From the NCBI GenBank assembly GCA_021199855.1, contig JAJQHD010000055.1:1-64000 (forward strand): a stretch of DNA of 64,000 nt, written 5' to 3'. The translations under genes were made by a program, and so were the position numbers. Below, in pieces: positions 34,355 through 43,536 of the stretch (its first letter is position 1; each line of letters begins with the position of its first letter). This DNA is from Oscillospiraceae bacterium. Its GTDB lineage: Bacteria; Bacillota; Clostridia; Oscillospirales; Ruminococcaceae. The notes under the pieces are model-generated. The model was not told where the DNA came from, did no database searches, and was given only the letters and a program-made list of their open reading frames with translations.

Positions 34355-35128
34355 ATGGACATGCGTTACATAAAAAAGAGGGATTTCTCAGTATGCGATA
34401 CTGTGAGTGTATGCGCAACAACGCTCAGCGAATGTGTTGGGCAGATATTCGATTTGCCTGTGGAACCTGTGAGTGCGACAGTTGACTTGATTGGAGTTCC
34501 GGCAGTTGTTTCAGCAAGTAAAGACCCTAAAATTAAGGAAATGTATAGCAAGGCGACAATGGCTATAATAGACGGAATGCCCATAGTCCGTAAAGGTAGA
34601 AAGCTTGGTTTTTCATGTGATCGTTGTGCAGCACCGGATATTATGGGACCGATATTTGCGGAAAGCGTAAAACGTGGAAAGACACATTATTTCTACGGTG
34701 GCAAGGATGATGAGGTTCTTGAAAAATTAAGAACTAATCTCGAAAGAGACTATCCTGGGATAAAAATTGTCGGAATGTATTCCCCACCATTTCGTCCTCT
34801 AACCGAAGAGGAAGATGAAAAGATATGTAACGAAATCAATGAGCTTAAGCCTGATTTCTGCTGGGTAGGAATAGGAGCTCCAAAACAGGAAATGTGGATG
34901 TGGGAACATCAAGAAAAAATCCACGGAACGAGAATGCTTGGTGTAGGCGCAGGATTTAACTTTTTTGCTGGTACACTAGATAAAGCACCTGCTTGGGTAG
35001 AAAATGCTAGTTTGGAATGGCTGTTCAGACTGACTAAGGAGCCGAAACGGCTGTGGAAAAGGTATATTCTTGGTGGGTTCACATACTTGAAATTATCTAT
35101 TGGGCATCCATCAAGAAAGCTTAGATAA
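34355..35128 (+). CDS. WecG/TagA/CpsF glycosyltransferase (GT26), copy 2
   Basis: A 257-residue GT26 enzyme of standard length. IIDGMPIVRKGRKLG, HYFYGGKDDEVLEKLRTNL, GMYSPPFRPLTEEED and VGIGAPKQEMWMWEHQ match copy 1 at 32183 closely in the second half. This copy may replace or complement the first; two GT26 genes suggest either two linkage steps or a duplicated locus. Confidence 0.9.
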   Translation: MDMRYIKKRDFSVCDTVSVCATTLSECVGQIFDLPVEPVSATVDLIGVPAVVSASKDPKIKEMYSKATMAIIDGMPIVRKGRKLGFSCDRCAAPDIMGPIFAESVKRGKTHYFYGGKDDEVLEKLRTNLERDYPGIKIVGMYSPPFRPLTEEEDEKICNEINELKPDFCWVGIGAPKQEMWMWEHQEKIHGTRMLGVGAGFNFFAGTLDKAPAWVENASLEWLFRLTKEPKRLWKRYILGGFTYLKLSIGHPSRKLR

Positions 35129-35273
35129 TTGCACTCATGGTGAAGACTCGAATACAATTTTGGGTTGCGTAAAAATTGAACTATAAGTAAATCTGATTCG
35201 TCAAGAAATGCTGAGGTTGCAATAAAAGGCATTTAGAGGAATCACAACTATTAAATGAGTAGGAAGGGTTGAG

Positions 35274-35739
35274 ATGACAGCTATTAAATTTTATCGGATT
35301 GCGCACAAGCTGTATTTGAAACACATACCATTGTTACCGAGATTTTTTTACAGACTGATTTATTTTGTGAATAACTGTCATTTGCACTATCAAACAGAGG
35401 TTGGGGGGTACAACCCTTGCATATGGCGGAGTAGGTGTTGTTATACATAAAAATGCAGTTATTGGGAAGGATTGTATTATTGAGTCCAATGTAACTATCG
35501 GTGGTCGCAATAACATTCCTGGTGCTCCTGTCATTGGCGATAATGTTTTTATTGGTACGGGAGCTAAGATACTTGGAAATATACGTATTGGTAGTGGGAG
35601 CATAATTGGAGCAAATGCTGTTGTTATTTATGATGTTCCAGAAAAATGTTCTGTAGGAGGGATTCCAGCTAAAATTCTTCATGAAAACATTGATATCAAT
35701 GAGAAATGTAATATTAAAGATATTACCCAAAATGTTTAG
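35274..35739 (+). pseudogene. Serine acetyltransferase-like hexapeptide transferase, frameshifted at a G6 tract
   Basis: The first frame from ATG 35274 (after GGAAGGG) reads MTAIKFYRIAHKLYLKHIPL to NNCHLHYQTEVG. The second frame continues TTLAYGGVGVVIHKNAVIGKDC and runs through hexapeptide repeats to 35739. The frames join at GTTGGGGGGTACAACC (G tract 35403-35408). Five or eight G would restore one continuous ~154-residue acetyltransferase, so the gene is off as sequenced. Such enzymes acetylate sugars in capsule loci. Confidence 0.8.
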
Positions 35740-35779
35740 CTGGTTTCTGCGTTTTTCTTACTATAGGGAGGTGTAGTCA

Positions 35780-37264
35780 ATGAAGATTGGACTTCTTGGT
35801 GCCGGCACATGGGGCATAGCACTGGCGAGAATGCTGTCAAACACCGGCAACGATGTTGTTGTTTGGTCAGCAATAGAGTCAGAAGTAGAGGAGTATTCGC
35901 AGACAAGAAAACATCCGAACTTACCAGGTATGACAATACCGCAACAGATCGAATTTACAGTTGACATCAAATCTGCTTGCGTGGATAAGGATATAGTCCT
36001 GTTCGCTGTGCCATCTGTGTTTGTCAGAAGTACCGCTGCAAAGGCAGCACAGTACATAGATGACAATCAAATAATTGTAGATGTGGCAAAAGGCATCGAA
36101 CCAGAAACTCTCCTCACAATGACACAGATTATTGAAGAAGAATTAGTCAAAAAGGGCAAGCATCCGCAGATTGTAGCTCTTTCAGGTCCTACTCATGCAG
36201 AAGAAGTGGCTTTAGATATGCCAACAACGATTGTGGCTGCCTGCCATAATCTTGAAACTGCAGAGAAAGTTCAAGATGTATTCACGAATACCTGCATGAG
36301 AGTCTACACAAATCAGGATGTCCTCGGCGTAGAACTCTGTGGAGCGTTGAAAAACATTATTGCTTTAGCCGCAGGAATAGCCTCAGGGCTCGGATATGGT
36401 GACAATGTCAAAGCCGCGCTTATGACGAGAGGCTTAGCTGAAATTACACGGCTTGGCGTGGCTATGGGATGTTTTGAAGAGACGTTCACAGGCTTAGCGG
36501 GCATGGGAGATTTGATTGTTACAGCTACAAGCAAGCACAGCAGAAATAATAAAGCTGGTTATCTTATCGGCTCCGGCATGAAGCCTGAACAGGCAATAAA
36601 AGGAGTTGGCATGGTAGTTGAGGGCGTCAATGCACTCCCTGCCGCCATGCAGTTGGCTTCGAAATATTCAGTTGAGATGCCTATTGTCGAAGCAGTAAAT
36701 GCAGTCATCAACGAGGGCACAGATGTCAAAGAAACCGTTGTCACGCTTATGCAGAGAGATAAAAAGTCAGAGCTACCAAAATCTGCTTTGGATTTGAGCT
36801 TTGAACATACAGTAATCAAAAACAGGAAGGGATTGGGTATGAAAAGAGTTATCACTTATGGCACATTCGACTTGCTCCACTATGGGCATATCAATCTTTT
36901 GAAAAGAGCGAAAGCTCTCGGTGACTACCTTGTTGTCGTCTTATCATCCGATGAGTTCAATTGGAAAGAGAAGCATAAGAAGTGCTATTTCACATATGAG
37001 CAGAGAAAGGCACTGCTTGAGAGTATTCGTTATGTGGATCTTGTTATTCCAGAGAATAGTTGGGAGCAGAAGAAGACGGATGTCCACGAATATCATATAG
37101 ACACATTCGTAATGGGAGACGACTGGGAAGGCAAGTTTGACTTTCTTAAAGATGAAGGTGTAGAGGTTGTTTATCTGCCTCGGACACCTGAAATCAGTAC
37201 TACACAGATTAAACATGACTTGAATGCTAACGCCGCTCCTGATGAGTGTGGGGGGTACTCGTAA
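35780..37264 (+). CDS. Fused glycerol-3-phosphate dehydrogenase and glycerol-3-phosphate cytidylyltransferase
   Basis: A 494-residue bifunctional protein. Residues 1-340 are NAD(P)-dependent GpsA (GAGTWGIALARMLSNTG, LSGPTHAEEVA, LCGALKNIIALAAGIASGLG). Residues 354-490 are a TagD-type cytidylyltransferase (MKRVITYGTFDLLHYGHINLL, RTPEISTTQIK). Together they turn dihydroxyacetone phosphate into CDP-glycerol, substrate of the transferase at 42331. An internal ribosome binding site AGGAAGGG precedes the ATG of the second domain (36839), so it may also be made alone. A G6 tract (37250-37255) near the stop could change the C-terminus. Confidence 0.92.
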   Translation: MKIGLLGAGTWGIALARMLSNTGNDVVVWSAIESEVEEYSQTRKHPNLPGMTIPQQIEFTVDIKSACVDKDIVLFAVPSVFVRSTAAKAAQYIDDNQIIVDVAKGIEPETLLTMTQIIEEELVKKGKHPQIVALSGPTHAEEVALDMPTTIVAACHNLETAEKVQDVFTNTCMRVYTNQDVLGVELCGALKNIIALAAGIASGLGYGDNVKAALMTRGLAEITRLGVAMGCFEETFTGLAGMGDLIVTATSKHSRNNKAGYLIGSGMKPEQAIKGVGMVVEGVNALPAAMQLASKYSVEMPIVEAVNAVINEGTDVKETVVTLMQRDKKSELPKSALDLSFEHTVIKNRKGLGMKRVITYGTFDLLHYGHINLLKRAKALGDYLVVVLSSDEFNWKEKHKKCYFTYEQRKALLESIRYVDLVIPENSWEQKKTDVHEYHIDTFVMGDDWEGKFDFLKDEGVEVVYLPRTPEISTTQIKHDLNANAAPDECGGYS

Positions 37265-37321
37265 CCGAGTAATTCTAATTAACAAAGCTGTTATCCGCTT
37301 TGAAAGAAGCGAGGTGGCGGC

Positions 37322-38350
37322 ATGACATCAAAATCTTTACTAATAGGAAGGGGAAATATAAATAAAGTTACCGATATTCTACTTGAACATGGTATAAACG
37401 GGAAAATTTTATATGTATCAGATCCAGTGGTTGATAAATTGTATGGTTCCATAGTCCGTTCACAAATTGAATCAGTCGGAAGACTTAAAGAGGAATTCGT
37501 CAATTATAACACCATCGCATTTTCGATGTCTGTAGCTGAAAGAGTAATAGCAACGGACATTGATTGCATTGTTGGCATGAGAGGAGGTAGGGTTTTGGAT
37601 GTCTGCAAGTATGCAGCTTATATCTCAAAAACGCCTTTCCTCTCAATCCCAACAACAATGGCTAATGATGGAATTGCTTCTCCAATTGCTGTTCTTAAAA
37701 GGCAGGACGGGAAGCCAAAGAGCCTAGGATGTGCTGTTCCGACTATGCTTATATTGGACACAGATCTTGTAATGAGCAGTCCAATTCAACTGATAAAGGC
37801 AGGAATCGGGGATACGATATCAAACTATATGGCACTCTTGGATTGGGAATTTGCTTGTTCAAAAGGCAAGGACGAAATGAATGGTTATGCCTACTTAATG
37901 TCCAAGACGTCTCTGGATGGACTCATAAAGACCCAGTATGATTCAATCTGCCCCGGCTTCATTGATGTGCTGGCAAATTCGCTTGTTATATCAGGTATTG
38001 CAATGGATTTTGCTGGTAGTAGCCGACCAGTCAGTGGTTCAGAACACTTATTCAGCCATGCACTTGATTACTACAGCGAGACAAAGAATCTCCACGGTTT
38101 ACAGGTCGCACTTGGCACCGTTGCGGTGCTAAGGCTGTTAGGCAAAGATTCAAACGATGTAGTACAGTACCTGAAAAAGTTTGAGGTTGATATCAACCCA
38201 AGAACGCTTGGAATCAGTGAAGAGACATTTGTCTTATGTATGCAACACGCAACTAGCATGAGAAATAACCGTTATACTTATCTTCACGAAGCAGATTTAA
38301 ACGATGCCGGTTTGAAGAAAATATACCATGAATTAGAGGAGGAACTTTGA
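37322..38350 (+). CDS. sn-Glycerol-1-phosphate dehydrogenase-like protein
   Basis: A 342-residue member of the AraM/EgsA group of iron/zinc-containing dehydrogenases. Residues VGMRGGRVLDVCKYAAY, FLSIPTTMANDGIASPIAV and the metal-binding SGSEHLFSHALDYY fit that group. It reduces dihydroxyacetone phosphate to glycerol-1-phosphate in archaea and AraM, or acts on a related polyol. With the cytidylyltransferase and HAD genes behind it, the cluster resembles pneumococcal genes for CDP-2-glycerol; that parallel is an inference. Stop overlaps or abuts the next start. Confidence 0.85.
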   Translation: MTSKSLLIGRGNINKVTDILLEHGINGKILYVSDPVVDKLYGSIVRSQIESVGRLKEEFVNYNTIAFSMSVAERVIATDIDCIVGMRGGRVLDVCKYAAYISKTPFLSIPTTMANDGIASPIAVLKRQDGKPKSLGCAVPTMLILDTDLVMSSPIQLIKAGIGDTISNYMALLDWEFACSKGKDEMNGYAYLMSKTSLDGLIKTQYDSICPGFIDVLANSLVISGIAMDFAGSSRPVSGSEHLFSHALDYYSETKNLHGLQVALGTVAVLRLLGKDSNDVVQYLKKFEVDINPRTLGISEETFVLCMQHATSMRNNRYTYLHEADLNDAGLKKIYHELEEEL

Positions 38351-38352
38351 AA

Positions 38353-39102
38353 ATGGATTTTGATGGAATTGGTAATGTAGCAAAAAAGCAGACAGTAAAC
38401 AAAGCTCTGATTTTGGCAGCAGGACTTGGCTCAAGACTTGCACCTATTACAGATAACTGCCCAAAGTCACTTGTACCGGTAAATGGAAAACCAATCCTGT
38501 TCAAGCAGATTGAGAACCTTCATGAGAATGGGATTACCGAGATAACAATCATATCTGGCTATAAAGCTGAGATTCTTGAGAATGCTGTTCATGATAAATG
38601 GCCAGAAATCAACATTATTTGCAGTGCTGATTATGCCACAACAAACAATATGTATTCTGCATATCTTGGCAGGACTGCTGTTGAGGGTGAAGCATTCCTT
38701 ATGATGAATGCTGATGTGTTCTATGATGCCTCCGTAATTAAGGCACTTTTATCTAGTGATGCTTCCAATGCAATTGTAACAGATATAGGGAGATATTTGG
38801 AAGAGTCAATGAAAGTTATTGAGGAATCCGGAAGGCTTGTGAAAATTTCAAAGGCAATCACACAGGAGGAGGCGTTAGGTGCATCGATAGATGTATATAA
38901 GTTTTCCGCAGAAGGAGGAAAGGCTTTCTTTGATAAGTGCCGTGAGTACATAGAAGAAAATAAGGAACTGAAAATGTGGAGCGAGGTTGCGTTGAACGAT
39001 ATCCTTCCGTCTGTTGAGTTCAAGGCGTGCCCGCTGGTCGGCAGATGGCTTGAGATAGATAACCATGACGATTTGGCAGAAGCCGAGAAGCTATTTTCAT
39101 GA
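38353..39102 (+). CDS. LicC-type nucleotidyltransferase
   Basis: A 249-residue sugar- or choline-phosphate nucleotidyltransferase. The pyrophosphorylase motif is ALILAAGLGSRLAPITDNCPKSLVPVNGKPIL. The later NADVFYDASVI and WLEIDNHDDLAEAE fit the LicC/GlmU-N group that forms CDP-choline or other CDP-alcohols. ATG at 38353 follows AGGAGG; a TTG two codons earlier overlaps the previous stop and is an alternative. LicD at 45060 could be a downstream user if the product is CDP-choline. Confidence 0.85.
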   Translation: MDFDGIGNVAKKQTVNKALILAAGLGSRLAPITDNCPKSLVPVNGKPILFKQIENLHENGITEITIISGYKAEILENAVHDKWPEINIICSADYATTNNMYSAYLGRTAVEGEAFLMMNADVFYDASVIKALLSSDASNAIVTDIGRYLEESMKVIEESGRLVKISKAITQEEALGASIDVYKFSAEGGKAFFDKCREYIEENKELKMWSEVALNDILPSVEFKACPLVGRWLEIDNHDDLAEAEKLFS

Positions 39103-39125
39103 AGCTTTAGCGGAGGATACTGCCA

Positions 39126-39947
39126 ATGATTATGGACTATTTTGGGAAAATTGCAGATGAGCTGAAAACCAAGAAATTGTTTCTATTCGATATGGACGGA
39201 ACGATTTATGAAGAGGAAACCCTTTTCGAGGGGACGCTGCAGTTATTGGATTATATAAAATCCATAGGCGGACATTATGTCTTCATTACAAACAATTCAT
39301 CTAAGTCGGTAACAGACTATATAAAGAAAGTAAACAGGCTCGGAATTGCGGCGGATGAAAACAACTTTTTCACTTCTTCCCAAGCGACCATCTTGTATAT
39401 AAAGAAGAACTATCCTGACGTGAAAGTATACTGTCAAGGAACTAAATCTTTTGTTAAAGAATTGCTGGACGGCGGGATAGACACAACGGAGAATGTCGAT
39501 GAAGGCGTAGGACTAATTGTGGTTGGCTTTGATACGGAGTTGACAAGTGCGAAGTTAAGAAAAACCTGTGAACTGCTAACTTGCGATATACCCTTCATTG
39601 CGACGAATCCTGACTTGGCTTGCCCAGTGAGTTTCGGCTTCATACCAGATTGCGGTTCAATTTGCATGATGCTGGAGAATGCGACCAAAAGAAAGCCGGT
39701 TTATCTTGGAAAGCCGGAAGCAACAATGATCAACATAGTAATGGAGAAGTTCGGAATGAACCGGGAAGACACGGTTGTTGTAGGTGACAGATTGTATACG
39801 GATATAGCGTCCGGGTTAAATGCAGGTGTGACAGCGATATGTGTTCTTACTGGAGAAGCTACAGTTGAAGAGATAGAAGAGAGTTGCTACAAGCCGAGCT
39901 ATACATTCAAAAATATAAAAAGTGTGGCAGACGCATTAACTGAATAA
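39126..39947 (+). CDS. HAD-IIA (NagD-like) phosphatase
   Basis: A 273-residue haloacid dehalogenase-type hydrolase. Motif I is LFDMDGTIYEEETLFEG, motif II FITNNSSKS, motif III Lys in KKPVYLGKPEATMI, and motif IV VVGDRLYTDIASGLNAG. NagD-like enzymes dephosphorylate nucleotides or sugar phosphates. Its position after a polyol dehydrogenase and a cytidylyltransferase suggests a step in making an unusual polyol phosphate. Start after GGAGG. Confidence 0.88.
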   Translation: MIMDYFGKIADELKTKKLFLFDMDGTIYEEETLFEGTLQLLDYIKSIGGHYVFITNNSSKSVTDYIKKVNRLGIAADENNFFTSSQATILYIKKNYPDVKVYCQGTKSFVKELLDGGIDTTENVDEGVGLIVVGFDTELTSAKLRKTCELLTCDIPFIATNPDLACPVSFGFIPDCGSICMMLENATKRKPVYLGKPEATMINIVMEKFGMNREDTVVVGDRLYTDIASGLNAGVTAICVLTGEATVEEIEESCYKPSYTFKNIKSVADALTE

Positions 39948-40078
39948 GTTGAAGGGGAAATTTTATATATTCCCGTACACGCAGGGGACAAGTAGTACGC
40001 AGATTAGGAAAACGGTAATGATGAAGACTTCTGATATTTTGGCAACGAAGGATTAAATCATTGGAAAAAGGTGTTTAT

Positions 40079-41158
40079 ATGAAATCAATTTGCATGATTG
40101 TCCAAGACCCTATGGTTAAAGGCGGTATAGCGGCTGTGGTCAACGGATACCGTGGCTCAAGGCTGGAGAAAGATTACAATATCATATATGTGGAGTCATA
40201 CAAGGATGGCGACAAACTGACGAAAACGCTTAAAGCTATCAGTGGATATTTTCATTTTGCAAAAGTCCTGCTGATTGACAAGCCGGACTTGATACATATT
40301 CACTCGTCTTTTGGTCCCTCGTTCTACAGAAAAATGCCGTTCATCTACATGGCATCGTGGGCGAAGAAACCGATTATCAACCACATTCATGGTGCAGATT
40401 TTGATGAGTTCTATGTGAATGCTAGCGATAAGAAGCAGCAGCAGATTAGGAAGGTTTATGGTAAATGCTCTGTGTTGATTGCCCTTTCTGATGAGTGGAA
40501 AGAAAGACTCTCGCAGATTGTACCTGCAGATAAGATAACAGTTATAGAGAACTACAGTATTCTTCATGAGGATGCATTGATGCAGCGGTTGAACAGACCG
40601 TCCAATAACACAGTTCTCTTTTTAGGAGAGCTTGGAAAACGTAAGGGCTGTTATGACATTCCGGCTGTGGTGGAGGAAGTAGTGAAGCAGGTGTCGGATG
40701 TGAAGTTTGTTTTGGCAGGTGCTGGTTCTGCGGAAGATGAAGTAGCTATTAAAAAGCTGTGTGAAGAAAAGGGAGTAGCTTCCCATGTAGAGTTCCCGGG
40801 ATGGGTACGGGGAGAGCAGAAGGACAAGCTACTCCGAGAAGCTGATTTGTTTTTCCTTCCGTCTTACAACGAAGGAATGCCGATGTCAGTGTTGGATGCG
40901 ATGGGATACGGACTGCCAGTTGTGAGTACAAACGTTGGTGGAATACCAAAGATTGTACATGACGAGGAAAATGGATACTGCTGTGGACCAAGTTGTGTTA
41001 ATCAAATGGCAGAAAGTATTATCAATATTATCACGAATGACGAGAAGAGAATAGAATATTCTAAAGCGTCTTTTAGTATTGTTGAGGATAAATATTCATT
41101 TAAAAGTCATGTTAAAAAAATTGAGAACTTGTACATGACGGAAACTTATAAATCGTGA
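40079..41158 (+). CDS. Glycosyltransferase family 4
   Basis: A 359-residue GT-B retaining transferase. N-terminal domain with MVKGGIAAVVNGY and the acceptor side HIHGADFDEF; C-terminal domain with VLFLGELGKRKGCYDIPAVV, FVLAGAGS and the donor motif FFLPSYNEGMPMSVLDAMGYGLPVV. Nucleotide-sugar donor unknown. Start chosen at MKSICMIV after AAAAAGGTG; the bases 39948-40078 before it hold no gene. Confidence 0.9.
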   Translation: MKSICMIVQDPMVKGGIAAVVNGYRGSRLEKDYNIIYVESYKDGDKLTKTLKAISGYFHFAKVLLIDKPDLIHIHSSFGPSFYRKMPFIYMASWAKKPIINHIHGADFDEFYVNASDKKQQQIRKVYGKCSVLIALSDEWKERLSQIVPADKITVIENYSILHEDALMQRLNRPSNNTVLFLGELGKRKGCYDIPAVVEEVVKQVSDVKFVLAGAGSAEDEVAIKKLCEEKGVASHVEFPGWVRGEQKDKLLREADLFFLPSYNEGMPMSVLDAMGYGLPVVSTNVGGIPKIVHDEENGYCCGPSCVNQMAESIINIITNDEKRIEYSKASFSIVEDKYSFKSHVKKIENLYMTETYKS

Positions 41159-41168
41159 GGAGAGAACT

Positions 41169-42311
41169 GTGATAACAATACCCAAAATATCAGTAAATAT
41201 AAAGCTCTTTACTTTTTGCTTATTTAATTTGCTATACGTGACTTATATGAACGGATACACCTCTAGAGGATTATATCTGGTTACTTTATGTGTTTTTTGT
41301 GCGGTTTGTATACTGGAATATTATTCTTCTCCGAGAATCGCTTTATTTAACAATATTGTAAGAAGTATGGCTTCATACATAATACTTATTGCTGTAATTA
41401 CTTTTTGTATACAATTAGTAAATTTTAGATTTGAGCTTTTTCAGTGGACGCAATTTCTCTATTGGATATTGCCTTTAGTAGCGGGATATTACTGGTTCAA
41501 CACAACCTCAAATGAAAATAGAATTGTCTATTTTTATATATTTTTTGCCAGGTTTTTGCTAGATTTCATACTATCGTTTGGTTCGGATTTTAATATTAGC
41601 AATATTGTTTCTATTTCCTGGTCGGATTCTATGTCTTCAGTCTTTGAGTCATCTGATGCGCATAATTTTCTTTTTTTGGTAATGGTATTCCTTTATTTTG
41701 ATAAGAAATGGCTGGCACTCATATCAGCGTTTTTCTGTATGCTATCGTTTAAAAGGTTATCATTTATCTTAGCAATTGCGCTACTGATAGGATATCGTTT
41801 TATACGAGAAAAACCTGTAGGGAAAAAAGTTAAGTGGATAACAATTATCATTTTTAGTTTATCCCCATTTTTGATTTCTTGGCTACTTACGCCTGGTGCG
41901 TCGGCTATATTTTCTAAGATAAACATAGATTTGAACGAGTTCTCATCTGGTAGAATTTCGATGATTCAATATGTACTCAACAATATTGGAACGTTTAATG
42001 GCTTTGGCTCTATGAATGCATATCTATCTGATCATCCTTATGGGACATATCATTTTATCTATATCATGCATTCTGATTTTTATATGATATTTAAGGAGTG
42101 TTCAATTGTCGCTGTTGTTTATTTTTGCTACAAATTCGTCAGCGTTTCGTCAAATAATTGGAAAGTATTTTTGCTTTGCGTATATATATGTATGGAAATG
42201 GTTACATCTACCTTCTTTCAATCGATTACGACGTGGATGATACTTTACATGTTTATGATGGTTGTTTATGAAAGAGACAGTTTATTGAGTGAATCCGAAC
42301 TAATACAATAG
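41169..42311 (+). CDS. Wzy-like polysaccharide polymerase
   Basis: A 380-residue membrane protein with about ten to eleven helices and a GTG start after TGAGGAGAG. It has the topology of O-antigen/capsule polymerases, with a large outside loop (about 250-310) containing SSGRISMIQYVLNNIG and GYG-like GFGSMN, as seen in Wzy. Sequence is very A+T-rich. It likely joins repeat units at the outer face of the membrane after flipping by the protein at 43537. Confidence 0.75.
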   Translation: MITIPKISVNIKLFTFCLFNLLYVTYMNGYTSRGLYLVTLCVFCAVCILEYYSSPRIALFNNIVRSMASYIILIAVITFCIQLVNFRFELFQWTQFLYWILPLVAGYYWFNTTSNENRIVYFYIFFARFLLDFILSFGSDFNISNIVSISWSDSMSSVFESSDAHNFLFLVMVFLYFDKKWLALISAFFCMLSFKRLSFILAIALLIGYRFIREKPVGKKVKWITIIIFSLSPFLISWLLTPGASAIFSKINIDLNEFSSGRISMIQYVLNNIGTFNGFGSMNAYLSDHPYGTYHFIYIMHSDFYMIFKECSIVAVVYFCYKFVSVSSNNWKVFLLCVYICMEMVTSTFFQSITTWMILYMFMMVVYERDSLLSESELIQ

Positions 42312-42330
42312 AGGAGAGGAGTAATTTATA

Positions 42331-43467
42331 ATGCGCGATTTTATACAGTTTTATATCTACAAAATATTAAGCTGTGTATATAGGATATTTTGGATTTTCC
42401 CAATGAGAGATAAAATTGTAGTCGACTCATTTGGGGGCAGGGGATATTGTGATAATCCAAAGGCTATAGTAGAAGAGGTTAGAAAAGCTGATCCGAAAAT
42501 TGATATTTGTTGGATAGTTCGCAGTAAAGATACATATTTACCAGATGGAATTAGAAGTGTTAAAAGACACACACTTCATGAAATGTATGAATATGCTACA
42601 GCGAAAATATGGATAAATAATTCAAGATTATCACTGTATCTAAGAAAAAGAAAAAATCAGATATATATTGAAACGTGGCATGGTTCGTTTCCGATAAAAA
42701 TGATTGGAAAGTCAGCAAAAAGTTCAAATCGTTGTTCAGAAGAAAGAGTTAAACTTGATTCTAAATATGCAGATTATATGATTTCGAATGGTTCGTTTTG
42801 CACATCCGTTTATCGTAACGATTTCGAATATGAAGGAGAAATTCTAGAAGTAGGGTCGCCCAGGCTAGATATATTGTTTTATAAGAATGCTGAGAAAGAT
42901 AATTCTATCCGTCAAATGCTAAATATTCCTGAGAACGTAAAGGTTGCTCTTTATGCTCCGACATTTAGAGATAACAACAGAGATGATGTTTATGATATCG
43001 ACTATGAGCAATTGAATGATGCATTAAAAAATAAATTTGGAGGCAGTTGGTGTATAATAGTGCGTTTTCATCCCAAAATGGTTGAATATGCAAACAAAAT
43101 TAGCTACTCTGAGACATTGAAAAATGGTAGCAATGTTGCGGATATATATGATTTATTTGGAATAACCGATGTTTTGATTTCAGATTATTCTAGCACATCT
43201 TTGGAATTTGCATTACTGGAAAAGCCGGTATTTTTATACACAAAAGATTTAAGCGAATACCAAAAAAACCGAGGCTTATATTACAGAATTGAGGAATTAC
43301 CCTTTCCATTCGCAAAAAGCAATGTTGAACTAGTTGATTTAGTCTCAAAGTTTAGTGAGAATGATTATAAATCAAAGCTAAAGTTGTTTATGGAGGAGTA
43401 TGGCTGTGTAGAAAACGGGCAGGCTTCATGTGCGGTCAGTAAAGTTCTTATAGATGCTATGAAGTAA
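42331..43467 (+). CDS. CDP-glycerol glycerophosphotransferase (TagB/TagF-like)
   Basis: A 378-residue GT-B-fold enzyme that moves glycerol phosphate from CDP-glycerol onto a polymer or lipid-linked sugar. Motifs are TWHGSFPIKMIGK, ALYAPTFRDN, VRFHPKM and the C-terminal DVLISDYSSTSLEFALLEKPV. Its donor is made by the GpsA-TagD fusion in this locus, so the polymer probably contains glycerol phosphate. It is peripheral to the membrane. Confidence 0.92.
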   Translation: MRDFIQFYIYKILSCVYRIFWIFPMRDKIVVDSFGGRGYCDNPKAIVEEVRKADPKIDICWIVRSKDTYLPDGIRSVKRHTLHEMYEYATAKIWINNSRLSLYLRKRKNQIYIETWHGSFPIKMIGKSAKSSNRCSEERVKLDSKYADYMISNGSFCTSVYRNDFEYEGEILEVGSPRLDILFYKNAEKDNSIRQMLNIPENVKVALYAPTFRDNNRDDVYDIDYEQLNDALKNKFGGSWCIIVRFHPKMVEYANKISYSETLKNGSNVADIYDLFGITDVLISDYSSTSLEFALLEKPVFLYTKDLSEYQKNRGLYYRIEELPFPFAKSNVELVDLVSKFSENDYKSKLKLFMEEYGCVENGQASCAVSKVLIDAMK

Positions 43468-43536
43468 AGCTTGCAATAATTCAAAAGATAGTTACTGCAC
43501 TTTGCTAATGAGGTTTTATTACAGTGGAGGCATTAA

